From an uncultured Pelagibacteraceae bacterium (lineage in GTDB: Bacteria > Pseudomonadota > Alphaproteobacteria > Pelagibacterales > Pelagibacteraceae): a DNA stretch of 52,278 nucleotides. The stretch is from NCBI GenBank assembly GCA_902590915.1, contig CACIYQ010000007.1, positions 1 to 52,278 on the forward strand, in the 5' to 3' direction. The notes under the pieces are model-generated. The model saw nothing but the letters and a program-made list of their open reading frames with translations. It was not told the DNA's origin and searched no databases. Shown in pieces: positions 44,497-52,278 of the stretch; positions within the stretch are counted from its first letter, which is position 1; each line of letters starts with the position of its first letter. Position numbers and translations under genes: made by a program.

Positions 44497-44878
44497 GCTT
44501 CTCCATTTGTTTTGTTTCTGATAAAATTATTGTAACCGTCGACCAAGGTTTTAAAATAGGCGCAGCTCTCCCTTTTGCACGTGGTCTAAATCTTTTCATA
44601 AATATTTTTTTTCCACAATATGCCTCTTTCACAACTAAATTATCAATGTCATACTGAAAATTATTTTCAGCATTTGCAACTGCTGAACTAATAGTCTTTC
44701 TAATATCTCTTGTAATTCTTTTTTCAGAAAATTGTAAATCTCTAATTGCTACATCAACTTTTTTTCCAACAATACTTTTTAGTATTGGATTAAGTTTTCT
44801 GACACTTGATCTCACACCATTATTGATAGACTTTACAGTCTTGTCATTATTTTTATCAATTTTCTTTTTTTTACCCAT
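44480..44878 (-). CDS. rplV: 50S ribosomal protein L22
   Basis: L22 lines the nascent peptide tunnel and binds all 23S domains. The conserved C-terminal hairpin reads MKRFRPRAKGRAAPILKPWS. At 132 residues it is about 20 longer than E. coli L22 (110): the N-terminus carries a lysine-rich extension (GKKKKIDKNNDKTVK) that has no family counterpart known to me. A start further downstream is possible, but the ATG lies 2 nt after rpsS, in keeping with the operon. Confidence 0.95.
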   Translation of the reverse strand: MGKKKKIDKNNDKTVKSINNGVRSSVRKLNPILKSIVGKKVDVAIRDLQFSEKRITRDIRKTISSAVANAENNFQYDIDNLVVKEAYCGKKIFMKRFRPRAKGRAAPILKPWSTVTIILSETKQMEKHGTKS

Positions 44879-44880
44879 AA

Positions 44881-45177
44881 TTATTTCTTCTCTACACTAG
44901 CAGGTTTAGCTTTCTTATCTGCTGGGGTATGACCAAAAAAAGTTCTTGTCGGTGCAAATTCACCCAGCTTATGTCCAACCATGTCTTCTGATACTGTGAT
45001 TGGTATAAATTTTTTTCCATTATAAATTTGAAAACTAACTCCAACAAAATCAGGTAAAATAGTTGATTTTCTAGACCATGTTTTAATAGGAATTTTTTTT
45101 GGGTCATCTTTATATTTATCAACTTTTTTCATTAAACTTTCTTCTACAAAAGGTCCTTTCCAAACTGCTCTAGCCAT
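44881..45177 (-). CDS. rpsS: 30S ribosomal protein S19
   Basis: S19 forms a 30S-head complex with S13. The 98-residue product has [40 protein letters not shown] and [17 protein letters not shown]. Size is normal with a short lysine-rich tail. It overlaps rplB by one base. Confidence 0.98.
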   Translation of the reverse strand: MARAVWKGPFVEESLMKKVDKYKDDPKKIPIKTWSRKSTILPDFVGVSFQIYNGKKFIPITVSEDMVGHKLGEFAPTRTFFGHTPADKKAKPASVEKK

Positions 45178-46016
45178 TACTTGGTATCCTTCCTTTTGTT
45201 TCTTCTTTTAACTATAAATTTATCAGTTCTCTTATTGTCTCTTGTTTTTAATCCTTTAGCTGATTGACCTGTAGGGGAAACAGGATGTCTACCGCCAGCA
45301 GATTTGCCTTCACCACCTCCATGAGGGTGATCTACAGGGTTTTTAACAACACCTCTTGTATGTGGTCTTCTCCCCAACCATCTTGATCTACCAGCTTTTC
45401 CAATTTTAATATTTTTTTGATCCGGATTACTTAAAATTCCTATTGTAGCTAAGGATCTTGAATCGATTTTTCTAACTTCACCTGATGCAAGTTTAATTAA
45501 ACTGTAATTTCCATCTAAACCACTAATTGTTACAGAAGAACCTGCTGATCTAGCAATTTTTCCACCGCCACCTGGCTGAATCTCAACATTATGAATATTA
45601 ATACCAACCGGTATGTCTTGTAATGGCATGCAGTTACCAATTTTTATCTCTTTTTTGGATCCACTTTCAATTTTGTCACCTACTTTAATTTTTTGAGGTG
45701 CAAGAAAGTATGCGTGAGTTCCGTCTTCAAACTTAACCAACATAATATAGCATGATCTATTTGGATCGTATTCTATTCTTTCAACAGTAGCTTCCATATC
45801 AAATTTATTTCTATAAAAGTCAACATGTCTGTACATTTTTTTGTGACCACCAGCTCTGTTTATTGAAGTAATATGACCATTATTATTTCTACCTTTCATG
45901 GCATTTTTAGGAGATACGAGCGACTTGAAAGGTTTACCTTTCCATAGTCCGGTTCTATCAACTAAAATAGTCCCTCTAGTAGATTTTGTGTACGGTTTAA
46001 ATGTTTTTAATGCCAT
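45177..46016 (-). CDS. rplB: 50S ribosomal protein L2
   Basis: L2 is required for subunit joining and peptidyl transfer. The 279-residue protein has [15 protein letters not shown], the RNA-binding middle with [19 protein letters not shown], and the conserved C-terminal [20 protein letters not shown] containing the functionally important histidine. Length is typical. Confidence 0.98.
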   Translation of the reverse strand: MALKTFKPYTKSTRGTILVDRTGLWKGKPFKSLVSPKNAMKGRNNNGHITSINRAGGHKKMYRHVDFYRNKFDMEATVERIEYDPNRSCYIMLVKFEDGTHAYFLAPQKIKVGDKIESGSKKEIKIGNCMPLQDIPVGINIHNVEIQPGGGGKIARSAGSSVTISGLDGNYSLIKLASGEVRKIDSRSLATIGILSNPDQKNIKIGKAGRSRWLGRRPHTRGVVKNPVDHPHGGGEGKSAGGRHPVSPTGQSAKGLKTRDNKRTDKFIVKRRNKRKDTK

Positions 46017-46019
46017 TTA

Positions 46020-46313
46020 TTAAATTCCTGAAGTTAGATCGATACTCTGACCTTTTTTAAGAGTAATTATTGCTTTTTTATAACCTGAAACTTTTACTTT
46101 TTTTCCTCTAGTAAACTTAGTTCTGTTCTGCTTATTTATAATATTAATTTTTGTAACATTTACTTTAAAAATTTTTTCAATATTTTTTTTAAGATTTTTT
46201 TTGTTAGCACCATCAGGTACTTTGAATGTAATCTTATTAAGCTCAGACAAATTTGTTGATTTCTCTGTAACAACTGGTGAAAGAATTTTGTCGTATAAAT
46301 GTATTTTATCCAT
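46020..46313 (-). CDS. rplW: 50S ribosomal protein L23
   Basis: L23 is the tunnel-exit docking protein for trigger factor and SRP. The 97-residue product has LYDKILSPVVTEKSTNLSEL, KKNLKKNIEKIFKVNVTKIN and the late YKKAIITLKKGQSID. It lies one base after rplD and three before rplB. Confidence 0.96.
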   Translation of the reverse strand: MDKIHLYDKILSPVVTEKSTNLSELNKITFKVPDGANKKNLKKNIEKIFKVNVTKINIINKQNRTKFTRGKKVKVSGYKKAIITLKKGQSIDLTSGI

Positions 46314-46314
46314 T

Positions 46315-46938
46315 TTAAGAATATCTCTTTTCTAGTTCTTTTACTGAACTTTCCGTAAATACAACTTTTTTAAATTTAATAATGTCGTAGGCACTAAAAT
46401 GGTTAACATCTGTAACTTTAACATTTGGGATATTTCTTGCAGATTTTTCAATTTTTTCCTTAGAATTTTTATCTAGTATTAATAGTGAATTTGAAATTTC
46501 TAGTTTATTAATTATTGAGCTCATTTCTTTAGTTTTTTTAATTTCAGAACTAAAGTCATTTAAAATTAACAAATTCTTATTATTATTTTTTTCTGTAATT
46601 AGGGATGCAACACTCAATTTTTTTTCATTTTTATTTAATTTTCTTTTTTTGTAGGCTAGTTCACCTTTTGGTCCGTGTGCTATACCACCACCAACAAAAA
46701 TTGGAGCTTTTCTACTTGCGTGTCTAGCTCCACCCGTACCTTTTTGTGCATAGATTTTAGAAGTTGGACCTCTAACTTCATTTTGCTGCTTTGTTTTTGC
46801 ATGTCTGCCTTTATAATTCGCATTTGTTTTATAAAGTACACTGCTAACAAGTTTATTGTTAATTTTTGCTGAGAAAATTTTATCTAGTACCTCAATACTA
46901 TCTTTTTTTCCATCAATACTAATTTTATCTAATTTCAT
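46315..46938 (-). CDS. rplD: 50S ribosomal protein L4
   Basis: L4 extends a loop into the exit tunnel and in E. coli also represses the S10 operon. The 207-residue protein has the tunnel-loop motif GRHAKTKQQNEVRGPTSKIY, AQKGTGGARHASRKAPIFVG and GGIAHGPKGELAYKKRKLNK. Sequence identity in the C-terminal half is lower but typical. It overlaps rplC by one base. Confidence 0.97.
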   Translation of the reverse strand: MKLDKISIDGKKDSIEVLDKIFSAKINNKLVSSVLYKTNANYKGRHAKTKQQNEVRGPTSKIYAQKGTGGARHASRKAPIFVGGGIAHGPKGELAYKKRKLNKNEKKLSVASLITEKNNNKNLLILNDFSSEIKKTKEMSSIINKLEISNSLLILDKNSKEKIEKSARNIPNVKVTDVNHFSAYDIIKFKKVVFTESSVKELEKRYS

Positions 46939-47648
46939 TATTTTTTCTTTTTATCAGGTGTTTTTTTTGCTTGCTCAGCAGCGGCTAGTTTTTCAGTTAT
47001 AGTCATTTTACCAATATTTTTTACTGAACTTTTAACCAATACCTCTGAATTTTTTGAACCTGGAATTGATCCTTTTAAATAAAGTAGTTCGTTTTCTAAA
47101 TCTGTTTTAATAATTTCAATATTTTGCATAGTTCTTAATTTATCTCCCATATGACCAGCCATTTTCTTACCTTTGAAAACTTTTCCTGGATCTTGGCTAT
47201 GACCTGTTGAACCATGTGCTCTGTGAGAGATAGATACTCCATGACTAGCTCTTAAACCACCAAAATTGTGTCTTTTCATAGCACCTGCAAAACCTTTACC
47301 AATAGTTTTTGATCTTGTGTCTACAAATTTAGTATCCTTGAAAATTTCCAAACCAAACTCATTGCCTTCTTTGTATACAGAGGTGTCATTTACCCTAAAT
47401 TCTTTCAATTTCTTCTTTGCTTCAGTATTTTTTTTAGCAAAAAAACCTTTCATAGCTTTTGTTAGCTTCGAATTTTTAATCTTTCCATAGCCAAGCTGCA
47501 CTGCTTTATATCCTCGGTTTTCTTCTTCAATAACTTGAATTACTCTTGCTTTCTCTACTTTCAAAACAGTAACTGGCACTATCTGACCAGATTTATAAAA
47601 TTCTCTAGTCATTCCAATTTTTTTACCTATTAAAGCTATTTCACTCAT
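46938..47648 (-). CDS. rplC: 50S ribosomal protein L3
   Basis: L3 binds near the peptidyl transferase centre. The 236-residue protein begins IALIGKKIGMTREFYKSGQI and contains SHRAHGSTGHSQDPGKVFKG with KKMAGHMGDK; the glutamine in HSQDPG corresponds to the site methylated by PrmB in E. coli. A lysine-rich tail of about 20 residues (EQAKKTPDKKKK) extends the C-terminus. It lies 2 nt after rpsJ. Confidence 0.97.
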   Translation of the reverse strand: MSEIALIGKKIGMTREFYKSGQIVPVTVLKVEKARVIQVIEEENRGYKAVQLGYGKIKNSKLTKAMKGFFAKKNTEAKKKLKEFRVNDTSVYKEGNEFGLEIFKDTKFVDTRSKTIGKGFAGAMKRHNFGGLRASHGVSISHRAHGSTGHSQDPGKVFKGKKMAGHMGDKLRTMQNIEIIKTDLENELLYLKGSIPGSKNSEVLVKSSVKNIGKMTITEKLAAAEQAKKTPDKKKK

Positions 47649-47650
47649 AA

Positions 47651-47959
47651 TTAAATTTTTATTTCCACATCTACACCAGAAGCTAAGTCTAACTTCATTA
47701 ATGCTTCTACTGTTTGTGGTGTTGGTTCAATAATATCTATTAATCTTTTATGTGTTCTTGACTCAAATTGTTCTCTACTTTTTTTGTCGATATGAGGAGA
47801 TCTTAGTACAGTGTATCTCTCTATCCTTGTTGGTAGAGGAATTGGTCCCTTAATTGTAGCGCCAGTTCTTTTTACTGTGTTAACTATTTCCTCAGTTGAT
47901 GCATCTAACACTTTGTTATCGTAGGCTCTAAGTTTTATTCTAATATTCTGTTTTTCCAT
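47651..47959 (-). CDS. rpsJ: 30S ribosomal protein S10
   Basis: S10 is a 30S-head protein and the NusB partner in antitermination (NusE). The 102-residue product has [39 protein letters not shown] and [16 protein letters not shown]. It follows fusA by 2 nt, so there is no S10 leader region and no tuf gene between them. Confidence 0.98.
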   Translation of the reverse strand: MEKQNIRIKLRAYDNKVLDASTEEIVNTVKRTGATIKGPIPLPTRIERYTVLRSPHIDKKSREQFESRTHKRLIDIIEPTPQTVEALMKLDLASGVDVEIKI

Positions 47960-47961
47960 AA

Positions 47962-50040
47962 TTACCCTGCAATTTTTTTAGTTACTTCGTCCTGTACATT
48001 TTGTGGGACTTTAGAATAATGATCAAAAAACATAGAATATTGGGCTCTACCTTGTGACATTGATCTTAAATTATTAATGTATCCAAACATATTTGCTAAA
48101 GGTACCATTGCTGTAATTACAGTTGCGTTACCTCTTTGCTCTTGCGTGCTAATCTGGCCTCTTCTACTGTTTAGATCTCCTATGACATCACCCATATAGT
48201 CTTCCGGTGTTACTACTTCAACTCTCATAACTGGTTCTAATAGCTTTAAACCACCTTTTGTGCACGCCTCTTTGAAACAAGCTCTACTAGCTAATTCAAA
48301 AGCTAATACACTTGAGTCAACGTCGTGATGAAGTCCATCTAAAATAGTTACCTTGTAATCTATCATTGGGAAACCAGCTAAAATTCCACCATCTGATATA
48401 GTTTCAATTCCTTTTTCTACACCAGGTATGAATTCTTTAGGAATTGCTCCACCTTTGATTTTACTTTCAACTTCTCTTCCTTTGCCAGCTTCTTGTGGCT
48501 CAACTAATAATTTAACTTTAGCAAATTGTCCTGCACCACCACTTTGTTTTTTGTGTGTATATTCAACCTCAGAAGCAGCTTCAATTGTTTCTCTATATGC
48601 AACTTGAGGAGCGCCAACATTAGCTTCAACTTTAAATTCTCTTTTCATTCTATCAACAATAATGTCTAAGTGTAGCTCGCCCATACCTTTAATGATCGTT
48701 TGGCCAGACTCTTCATCAGAAGTTACTCTAAATGATGGATCCTCTTTTGCTAATCTACCTAAAGCTTCACCCATTTTTTCTTGGTCAGCTTTTGTTTTTG
48801 GCTCTACTGCAATTTCGATAACTGGATCAGGAAATTCCATAGGTTCAAGTAAAACAGAATTTTCCTCATCACATAAAGTATGGCCAGTAATGGTATTTTT
48901 TAATCCAGCTAAAGCAACTATATCACCAGCATTGGCCTCTTTAATATCTTCTCTTGAGTTAGCATGCATTAAAAGCATCCTCCCAACTCTTTCCTCTTTT
49001 TCTTTTGATGAGTTAAATACAGCAGTTCCAGTTTTTACTGTTCCTGAATAAATTCTTATAAAAGTTAAAGAACCAACAAATGGATCGTTAGCAACTTTAA
49101 AAGCTAGAGCTGAAAATGGTACATTGTCATCAAATTTCATTTCCATTTCATCTTCAGACCCTAATTTAGTTCCTTTTATAGAACCAATGTCAACAGGACT
49201 TGGTAAGTAATGAACAACAGCATCAAGTAAAGGCTGTACACCTTTGTTTTTAAATGCTGAACCAGTTAAAACTGGTACAAAACTAAAATTTAAGGTTCCA
49301 CTTCTTATACATTTAATTAAATCTTCCTCTTTGATTTCATCTCCATTTAAATAAGCTTCCATAAGCTTTTCATCTTGCTCAACAGCTGTTTCAACTAATT
49401 CTGTTCTATATTTTTCTGAAATTTCTTTTAAATCATCTGGGATATCTTTATATTCCCATTCTGCTCCCAGAGCTTCGTTTTTCCATACTTGTGCTTTCAT
49501 TTTTACTAAATCAACAACACCTGTTAAAGAAGCCTCTGCACCAATAGGAACCTGAAGCACTAAAGGTTTTGCGCCTAATCTATCTTTAATCATATCTACA
49601 CATCTAAAGAAATCAGCACCAGTTCTGTCTAATTTGTTAACGAAACAAATTCGAGGAACTTTGTATTTATCTGCTTGTCTCCATACAGTTTCTGATTGTG
49701 GCTCTACACCTGCTACACCATCAAATACTGCAACAGCTCCATCTAAAACTTTAAGTGATCTTTCAACTTCGATTGTAAAATCTACGTGACCTGGAGTATC
49801 GATTATATTAATTCTATGATCATTCCAAAAACATGTAGTTGCTGCTGATGTAATTGTAATTCCTCTCTCTTGCTCTTGCTCCATCCAATCCATGGTTGCA
49901 GCTCCATCATGAACTTCGCCGATTTTATGGCTTTTACCTGTGTAATATAAAACTCTTTCAGTGGTGGTTGTCTTACCAGCATCTATGTGGGCCATGATCC
50001 CAATATTTCTATATTTATCTAAAGTATGAGTTCTAGCCAT
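47962..50040 (-). CDS. fusA: Elongation factor G
   Basis: EF-G is the GTPase that drives translocation and, with RRF, ribosome recycling. The 692-residue protein has G1 [19 protein letters not shown], switch-region [14 protein letters not shown]3 [18 protein letters not shown] and G4 [12 protein letters not shown], followed by domains II-V ([15 protein letters not shown]-like end). It is a single standard EF-G copy. Order rpsL-rpsG-fusA-rpsJ is the str-S10 fusion. Confidence 0.98.
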   Translation of the reverse strand: MARTHTLDKYRNIGIMAHIDAGKTTTTERVLYYTGKSHKIGEVHDGAATMDWMEQEQERGITITSAATTCFWNDHRINIIDTPGHVDFTIEVERSLKVLDGAVAVFDGVAGVEPQSETVWRQADKYKVPRICFVNKLDRTGADFFRCVDMIKDRLGAKPLVLQVPIGAEASLTGVVDLVKMKAQVWKNEALGAEWEYKDIPDDLKEISEKYRTELVETAVEQDEKLMEAYLNGDEIKEEDLIKCIRSGTLNFSFVPVLTGSAFKNKGVQPLLDAVVHYLPSPVDIGSIKGTKLGSEDEMEMKFDDNVPFSALAFKVANDPFVGSLTFIRIYSGTVKTGTAVFNSSKEKEERVGRMLLMHANSREDIKEANAGDIVALAGLKNTITGHTLCDEENSVLLEPMEFPDPVIEIAVEPKTKADQEKMGEALGRLAKEDPSFRVTSDEESGQTIIKGMGELHLDIIVDRMKREFKVEANVGAPQVAYRETIEAASEVEYTHKKQSGGAGQFAKVKLLVEPQEAGKGREVESKIKGGAIPKEFIPGVEKGIETISDGGILAGFPMIDYKVTILDGLHHDVDSSVLAFELASRACFKEACTKGGLKLLEPVMRVEVVTPEDYMGDVIGDLNSRRGQISTQEQRGNATVITAMVPLANMFGYINNLRSMSQGRAQYSMFFDHYSKVPQNVQDEVTKKIAG

Positions 50041-50046
50041 AATTTT

Positions 50047-50517
50047 TTACCATCTGAAATGTGCAAAAGCCTTATTTGACTCTGCCATCTTATGAACATC
50101 CTCTCTTTTTTTAACTGCAGCTCCTTTTTTTTCATATGCATCAAAAAGTTCATTAAAAATTTTATCTGACATATGTTTATCTTTTCTTTTTCTTGCTGAA
50201 TCTACTAACCATCTAATTGCTAAAGCTTGTGCTCTTTTACTTTTTACCTCTACCGGGACTTGATAAGTTGCACCACCAACCCTTCTTGATCTAACCTCTA
50301 CAGTTGGTTTAATGTTATTGATAGCTTCATTAAAAATATTAATTGGCTCATCTTTAGTTTTTGTTTTAATTTTATCTATTGCATCATAAACAATTTTAGC
50401 AGCAACACCTCTTTTGCCATCGTACATAATATTGTTTATTAATTTTGGAATTATTGTCGAATTAAATTTGGGATCTGGAACAACGTTTTTTTTAGGTTGA
50501 GTTTTTTTTCTAGACAT
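50047..50517 (-). CDS. rpsG: 30S ribosomal protein S7
   Basis: S7 nucleates 30S-head assembly and lies near the E-site. The 156-residue product has VVPDPKFNSTIIPKLINNIM, VRSRRVGGATYQVPVEVKSK, ALAIRWLVDSARKRKDK and the C-terminal HKMAESNKAFAHFRW. Length matches the family. It overlaps rpsL by one base. Confidence 0.98.
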   Translation of the reverse strand: MSRKKTQPKKNVVPDPKFNSTIIPKLINNIMYDGKRGVAAKIVYDAIDKIKTKTKDEPINIFNEAINNIKPTVEVRSRRVGGATYQVPVEVKSKRAQALAIRWLVDSARKRKDKHMSDKIFNELFDAYEKKGAAVKKREDVHKMAESNKAFAHFRW

Positions 50518-50888
50518 TACTTGCCTTTTTTTGTTCCGTACAAAGATCTTCTTTGTTTTCTGTTAGCAACACCTTGTGTATCAAGATTACCTCTAAGGAT
50601 ATGATATCTGACTCCTGGTAAATCTTTTACCCTTCCACCTCTAATTAGAACTACAGAATGTTCTTGTAAATTATGACCTTCACCTGGAATATAAGCTGTT
50701 ACTTCAAAACCATTTGATAGTCTTACTCTTGCAACTTTTCTTAAAGCTGAATTAGGTTTCTTTGGAGTAGTTGTATAAACTTTAACACAAACACCTCTCT
50801 TCAAAGGTTGTTTTTGTAAAGCAGGAACTTTGTTCCTCGATACTTGTTTGGCTCTTTTTTTTCTTAACAATTGGTTAATTGTTGGCAT
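50517..50888 (-). CDS. rpsL: 30S ribosomal protein S12
   Basis: S12 controls decoding fidelity. The 123-residue protein has [40 protein letters not shown] (with the lysine mutated in streptomycin resistance elsewhere) and [18 protein letters not shown] (second lysine and the methylthiolated Asp region). Both lysines are wild type, so streptomycin sensitivity is expected. It begins the str-S10-spc array after a 168-bp leader behind rpoC. Confidence 0.98.
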   Translation of the reverse strand: MPTINQLLRKKRAKQVSRNKVPALQKQPLKRGVCVKVYTTTPKKPNSALRKVARVRLSNGFEVTAYIPGEGHNLQEHSVVLIRGGRVKDLPGVRYHILRGNLDTQGVANRKQRRSLYGTKKGK

Positions 50889-51056
50889 AAATTTTTAAAA
50901 AATTAATTAATATATTTTTAGATGAAAATAACTGACAGGTTATTTTGTGGCAGCGTTTAGTACTGTTAGAAGCACTACATTCCAACCAAAAACATCGCAA
51001 AATTACTTATTAATTGACTATTGTCAAACTAAAAGTTCAAGTATTAAGCGATTTTT
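50889..51056 (-). promoter_or_regulatory. rpoC-rpsL intergenic leader with candidate promoter and hairpin
   Basis: This 168-bp gap is the longest non-coding stretch of the window. On the minus strand an exact -35 TTGACA (51027-51022) is followed at 16 bp by TAATTT (51005-51000), a weak -10. It would give a leader of about 105 nt to the rpsL ATG. The leader contains a 7-bp hairpin (TAGTGCT/AGTACTA around TCTAAC, 50977-50958, one G-T pair) and an A/T-rich tract before rpsL. No intrinsic terminator follows rpoC, so readthrough from rpoBC is also possible. Confidence 0.45.
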
Positions 51057-52278
51057 TTACTGATTTGCTTGTGTTTTAGGAGTTTCTGGGCTCTCTATTT
51101 TTTCTTGCTCAGATAAGAACTCATTATCATCCTTGAGAGCTTTTTTGTTCCAATTATTTTTAATATTTCCAGTTCCAGCAGGTACCAATCTACCAACGAT
51201 AACGTTCTCTTTAAGACCGTTTAATGGATCAACTTTACCTTTAATAGCTGCATCAGTTAATACTCTTGTGGTTTCTTGGAAAGATGCTGCAGAGATAAAT
51301 GACTCAGTTTGTAATGATGCTTTTGTAATACCCATCAATACTCTTTCTCCAACTGCAGGATCTTTGCCCTCTGCAACTAATTTTTCATTGGTATTTTCAA
51401 ATTTAATACGATCCACAACTTCACCAGGTAAATAAGAAGAGTCACCAGAAACTTTTACTTCAACCTTCTTTAACATTTGTCTTAAAATAGTTTCAATGTG
51501 TTTGTCATTAATGATTACTCCTTGCAATCTATAAACTTCTTGAACTTGATTAACAAAATATTCAGTCAATTCTTTAATTCCTAAAATTCTTAATATGTCA
51601 TGTGGTAAAGGCTGACCATCAAGAAGATATTCACCTTTTTGAATTTTCTCACCAGGATTAAAGTTAATATGTTTTCCTTTTGGTATCAAATAATTTGAAG
51701 GTTCAGAACCATCCTCTGGAACAATTGAAACTCTTTGCTTTCCTCTAACCTCTTTACCAAAAACAACTTGACCATCATTTTCCGCAATAATCGCACTGTC
51801 TTTCGCTTTTCTTGCTTCAAATAATTCAGCAACTCTTGGTAAACCACCAGTAATATCTTTTGTTTTGGTTGTCTCTTTAGGTAATCTTGCAATAACATCA
51901 CCTGCGAATACTTTTTGACCATCTTTAACTGACAAAATTGAATCTGGAACTAAATAATATCTAGCTTCATTATCATCTGCTTTCTTAATTACATTTCCTT
52001 TTTCATCTCTCAAAGTAATTCTTGGTTTTAAATCTGTACTTTTTGATTGACCTCTCCAGTCAATTACAGATTTAGAGGATATACCTGTAGCATCATCTGT
52101 AGTTTCTTGAATAGAAACACCATCAATTAAATCGACGAAGGTAGCTTCACCACTTTTCTCGGCTATTACCGGAGTTGTGTATGGATCCCACTCACAAATT
52201 TTAGTATTTGCTTTAACTTTATCTCCATTATTAAAAAATAATTTTGAACCATAAGCGACTTTATAAACCGCTATTTGA
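51057..52278 (-). CDS. rpoC: DNA-directed RNA polymerase subunit beta', C-terminal part
   Basis: The frame is open to the window edge, giving about 406 C-terminal residues of beta'. The segment ITGGLPRVAELFEARKAKD, the trigger-loop-distal EILRILGIKELTEYFVNQVQ and the late GITKASLQTESFISAASFQE with TRVLTDAAIKGKVDPLNGLK are diagnostic. An apparent start at 52013 is a TTG inside the gene (upstream residues WRGQSKSTDLKPRIT continue the frame). The end has a short charged tail (SPETPKTQANQ). rpoBC upstream of rpsL is the normal order. Confidence 0.98.
   Translation of the reverse strand, partial: QIAVYKVAYGSKLFFNNGDKVKANTKICEWDPYTTPVIAEKSGEATFVDLIDGVSIQETTDDATGISSKSVIDWRGQSKSTDLKPRITLRDEKGNVIKKADDNEARYYLVPDSILSVKDGQKVFAGDVIARLPKETTKTKDITGGLPRVAELFEARKAKDSAIIAENDGQVVFGKEVRGKQRVSIVPEDGSEPSNYLIPKGKHINFNPGEKIQKGEYLLDGQPLPHDILRILGIKELTEYFVNQVQEVYRLQGVIINDKHIETILRQMLKKVEVKVSGDSSYLPGEVVDRIKFENTNEKLVAEGKDPAVGERVLMGITKASLQTESFISAASFQETTRVLTDAAIKGKVDPLNGLKENVIVGRLVPAGTGNIKNNWNKKALKDDNEFLSEQEKIESPETPKTQANQ

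Noticed and set aside
1-52278. CRISPR arrays, prophage, insertion sequences, toxin-antitoxin or defence systems
   Set aside because: No regularly spaced repeats, transposase, integrase, Cas, nuclease-methylase pair or similar module was found; the single SNase-like secreted protein is not part of such a system.

Overview
The window looks like a piece of a small, streamlined, AT-rich alphaproteobacterial chromosome, most likely SAR11 (Pelagibacterales, 'Candidatus Pelagibacter'-like). The reasons are the strong AT bias with many poly-A/T runs, the very high coding density (neighbouring genes usually overlap or lie within about 20 nt, and convergent stop codons abut or overlap), the alphaproteobacterial gene orders, and the complete heterotetrameric sarcosine oxidase operon. 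This assignment is inferred from gene content and composition. Almost everything is core metabolism or translation. There are no insertion sequences, integrases, CRISPR arrays, phage genes or toxin-antitoxin systems. The longest stretches without a protein gene are about 160-170 bp: one holds a tRNA and one the rpsL leader.

Layout: (1) 1-883 is the 3' part of hemB. (2) 884-8213, minus strand, is the chain dapA-smpB-folK-rsh-pyrE-pdxJ-acpS-lepB-rnc-recO, an alphaproteobacterial cluster from which rpoZ and era are missing. (3) 8257-10473 is a periplasmic soluble lytic transglycosylase, followed by a convergent tRNA-Ser(GCU). (4) 10632-15726 is soxBDAG, which turns sarcosine into glycine and a one-carbon unit. 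(5) 15729-22393, minus strand, is gatCAB, a class I O-methyltransferase, trhO, a MATE transporter and a secreted nuclease-like protein. (6) 22444-29107, plus strand, is ruvX, pyrB, a degenerate pyrC, plsY, topA, a small secreted protein and a RidA-family gene. (7) 29109-34119 holds galU-ugd (minus), panC (plus), mgtE (minus) and lipB (plus). (8) 34097-52278, minus strand, is an rluC-like gene and then the fused str-S10-spc-alpha array, read from its upstream end as rpoC(partial)-rpsL-rpsG-fusA-rpsJ through rplQ.

How the genes work together: the right-hand 18 kb makes ribosome, RNA polymerase and Sec translocon parts, with likely promoters ahead of rpsL and rpsM. The gatCAB block is a translation-quality operon: amidated aminoacyl-tRNA synthesis sits beside a candidate two-enzyme route to 5-methoxyuridine at tRNA position 34 (TrhO plus a TrmR/YrrM-like methyltransferase). 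The RSH protein couples starvation sensing to ppGpp and sits in one operon with cofactor, pyrimidine, signal peptidase and RNA-processing genes.

I found no clearly new multi-gene system. The observations most worth following are the dihydroorotase paralogue beside pyrB that has lost its metal-binding histidines, the trhO/O-methyltransferase pair, the compact RSH protein without its central regulatory domains, the genes missing from conserved clusters (rpoZ, era, rpmD, tuf), the small secreted ORF between topA and ridA, and several perfect inverted repeats in otherwise very short intergenic gaps.
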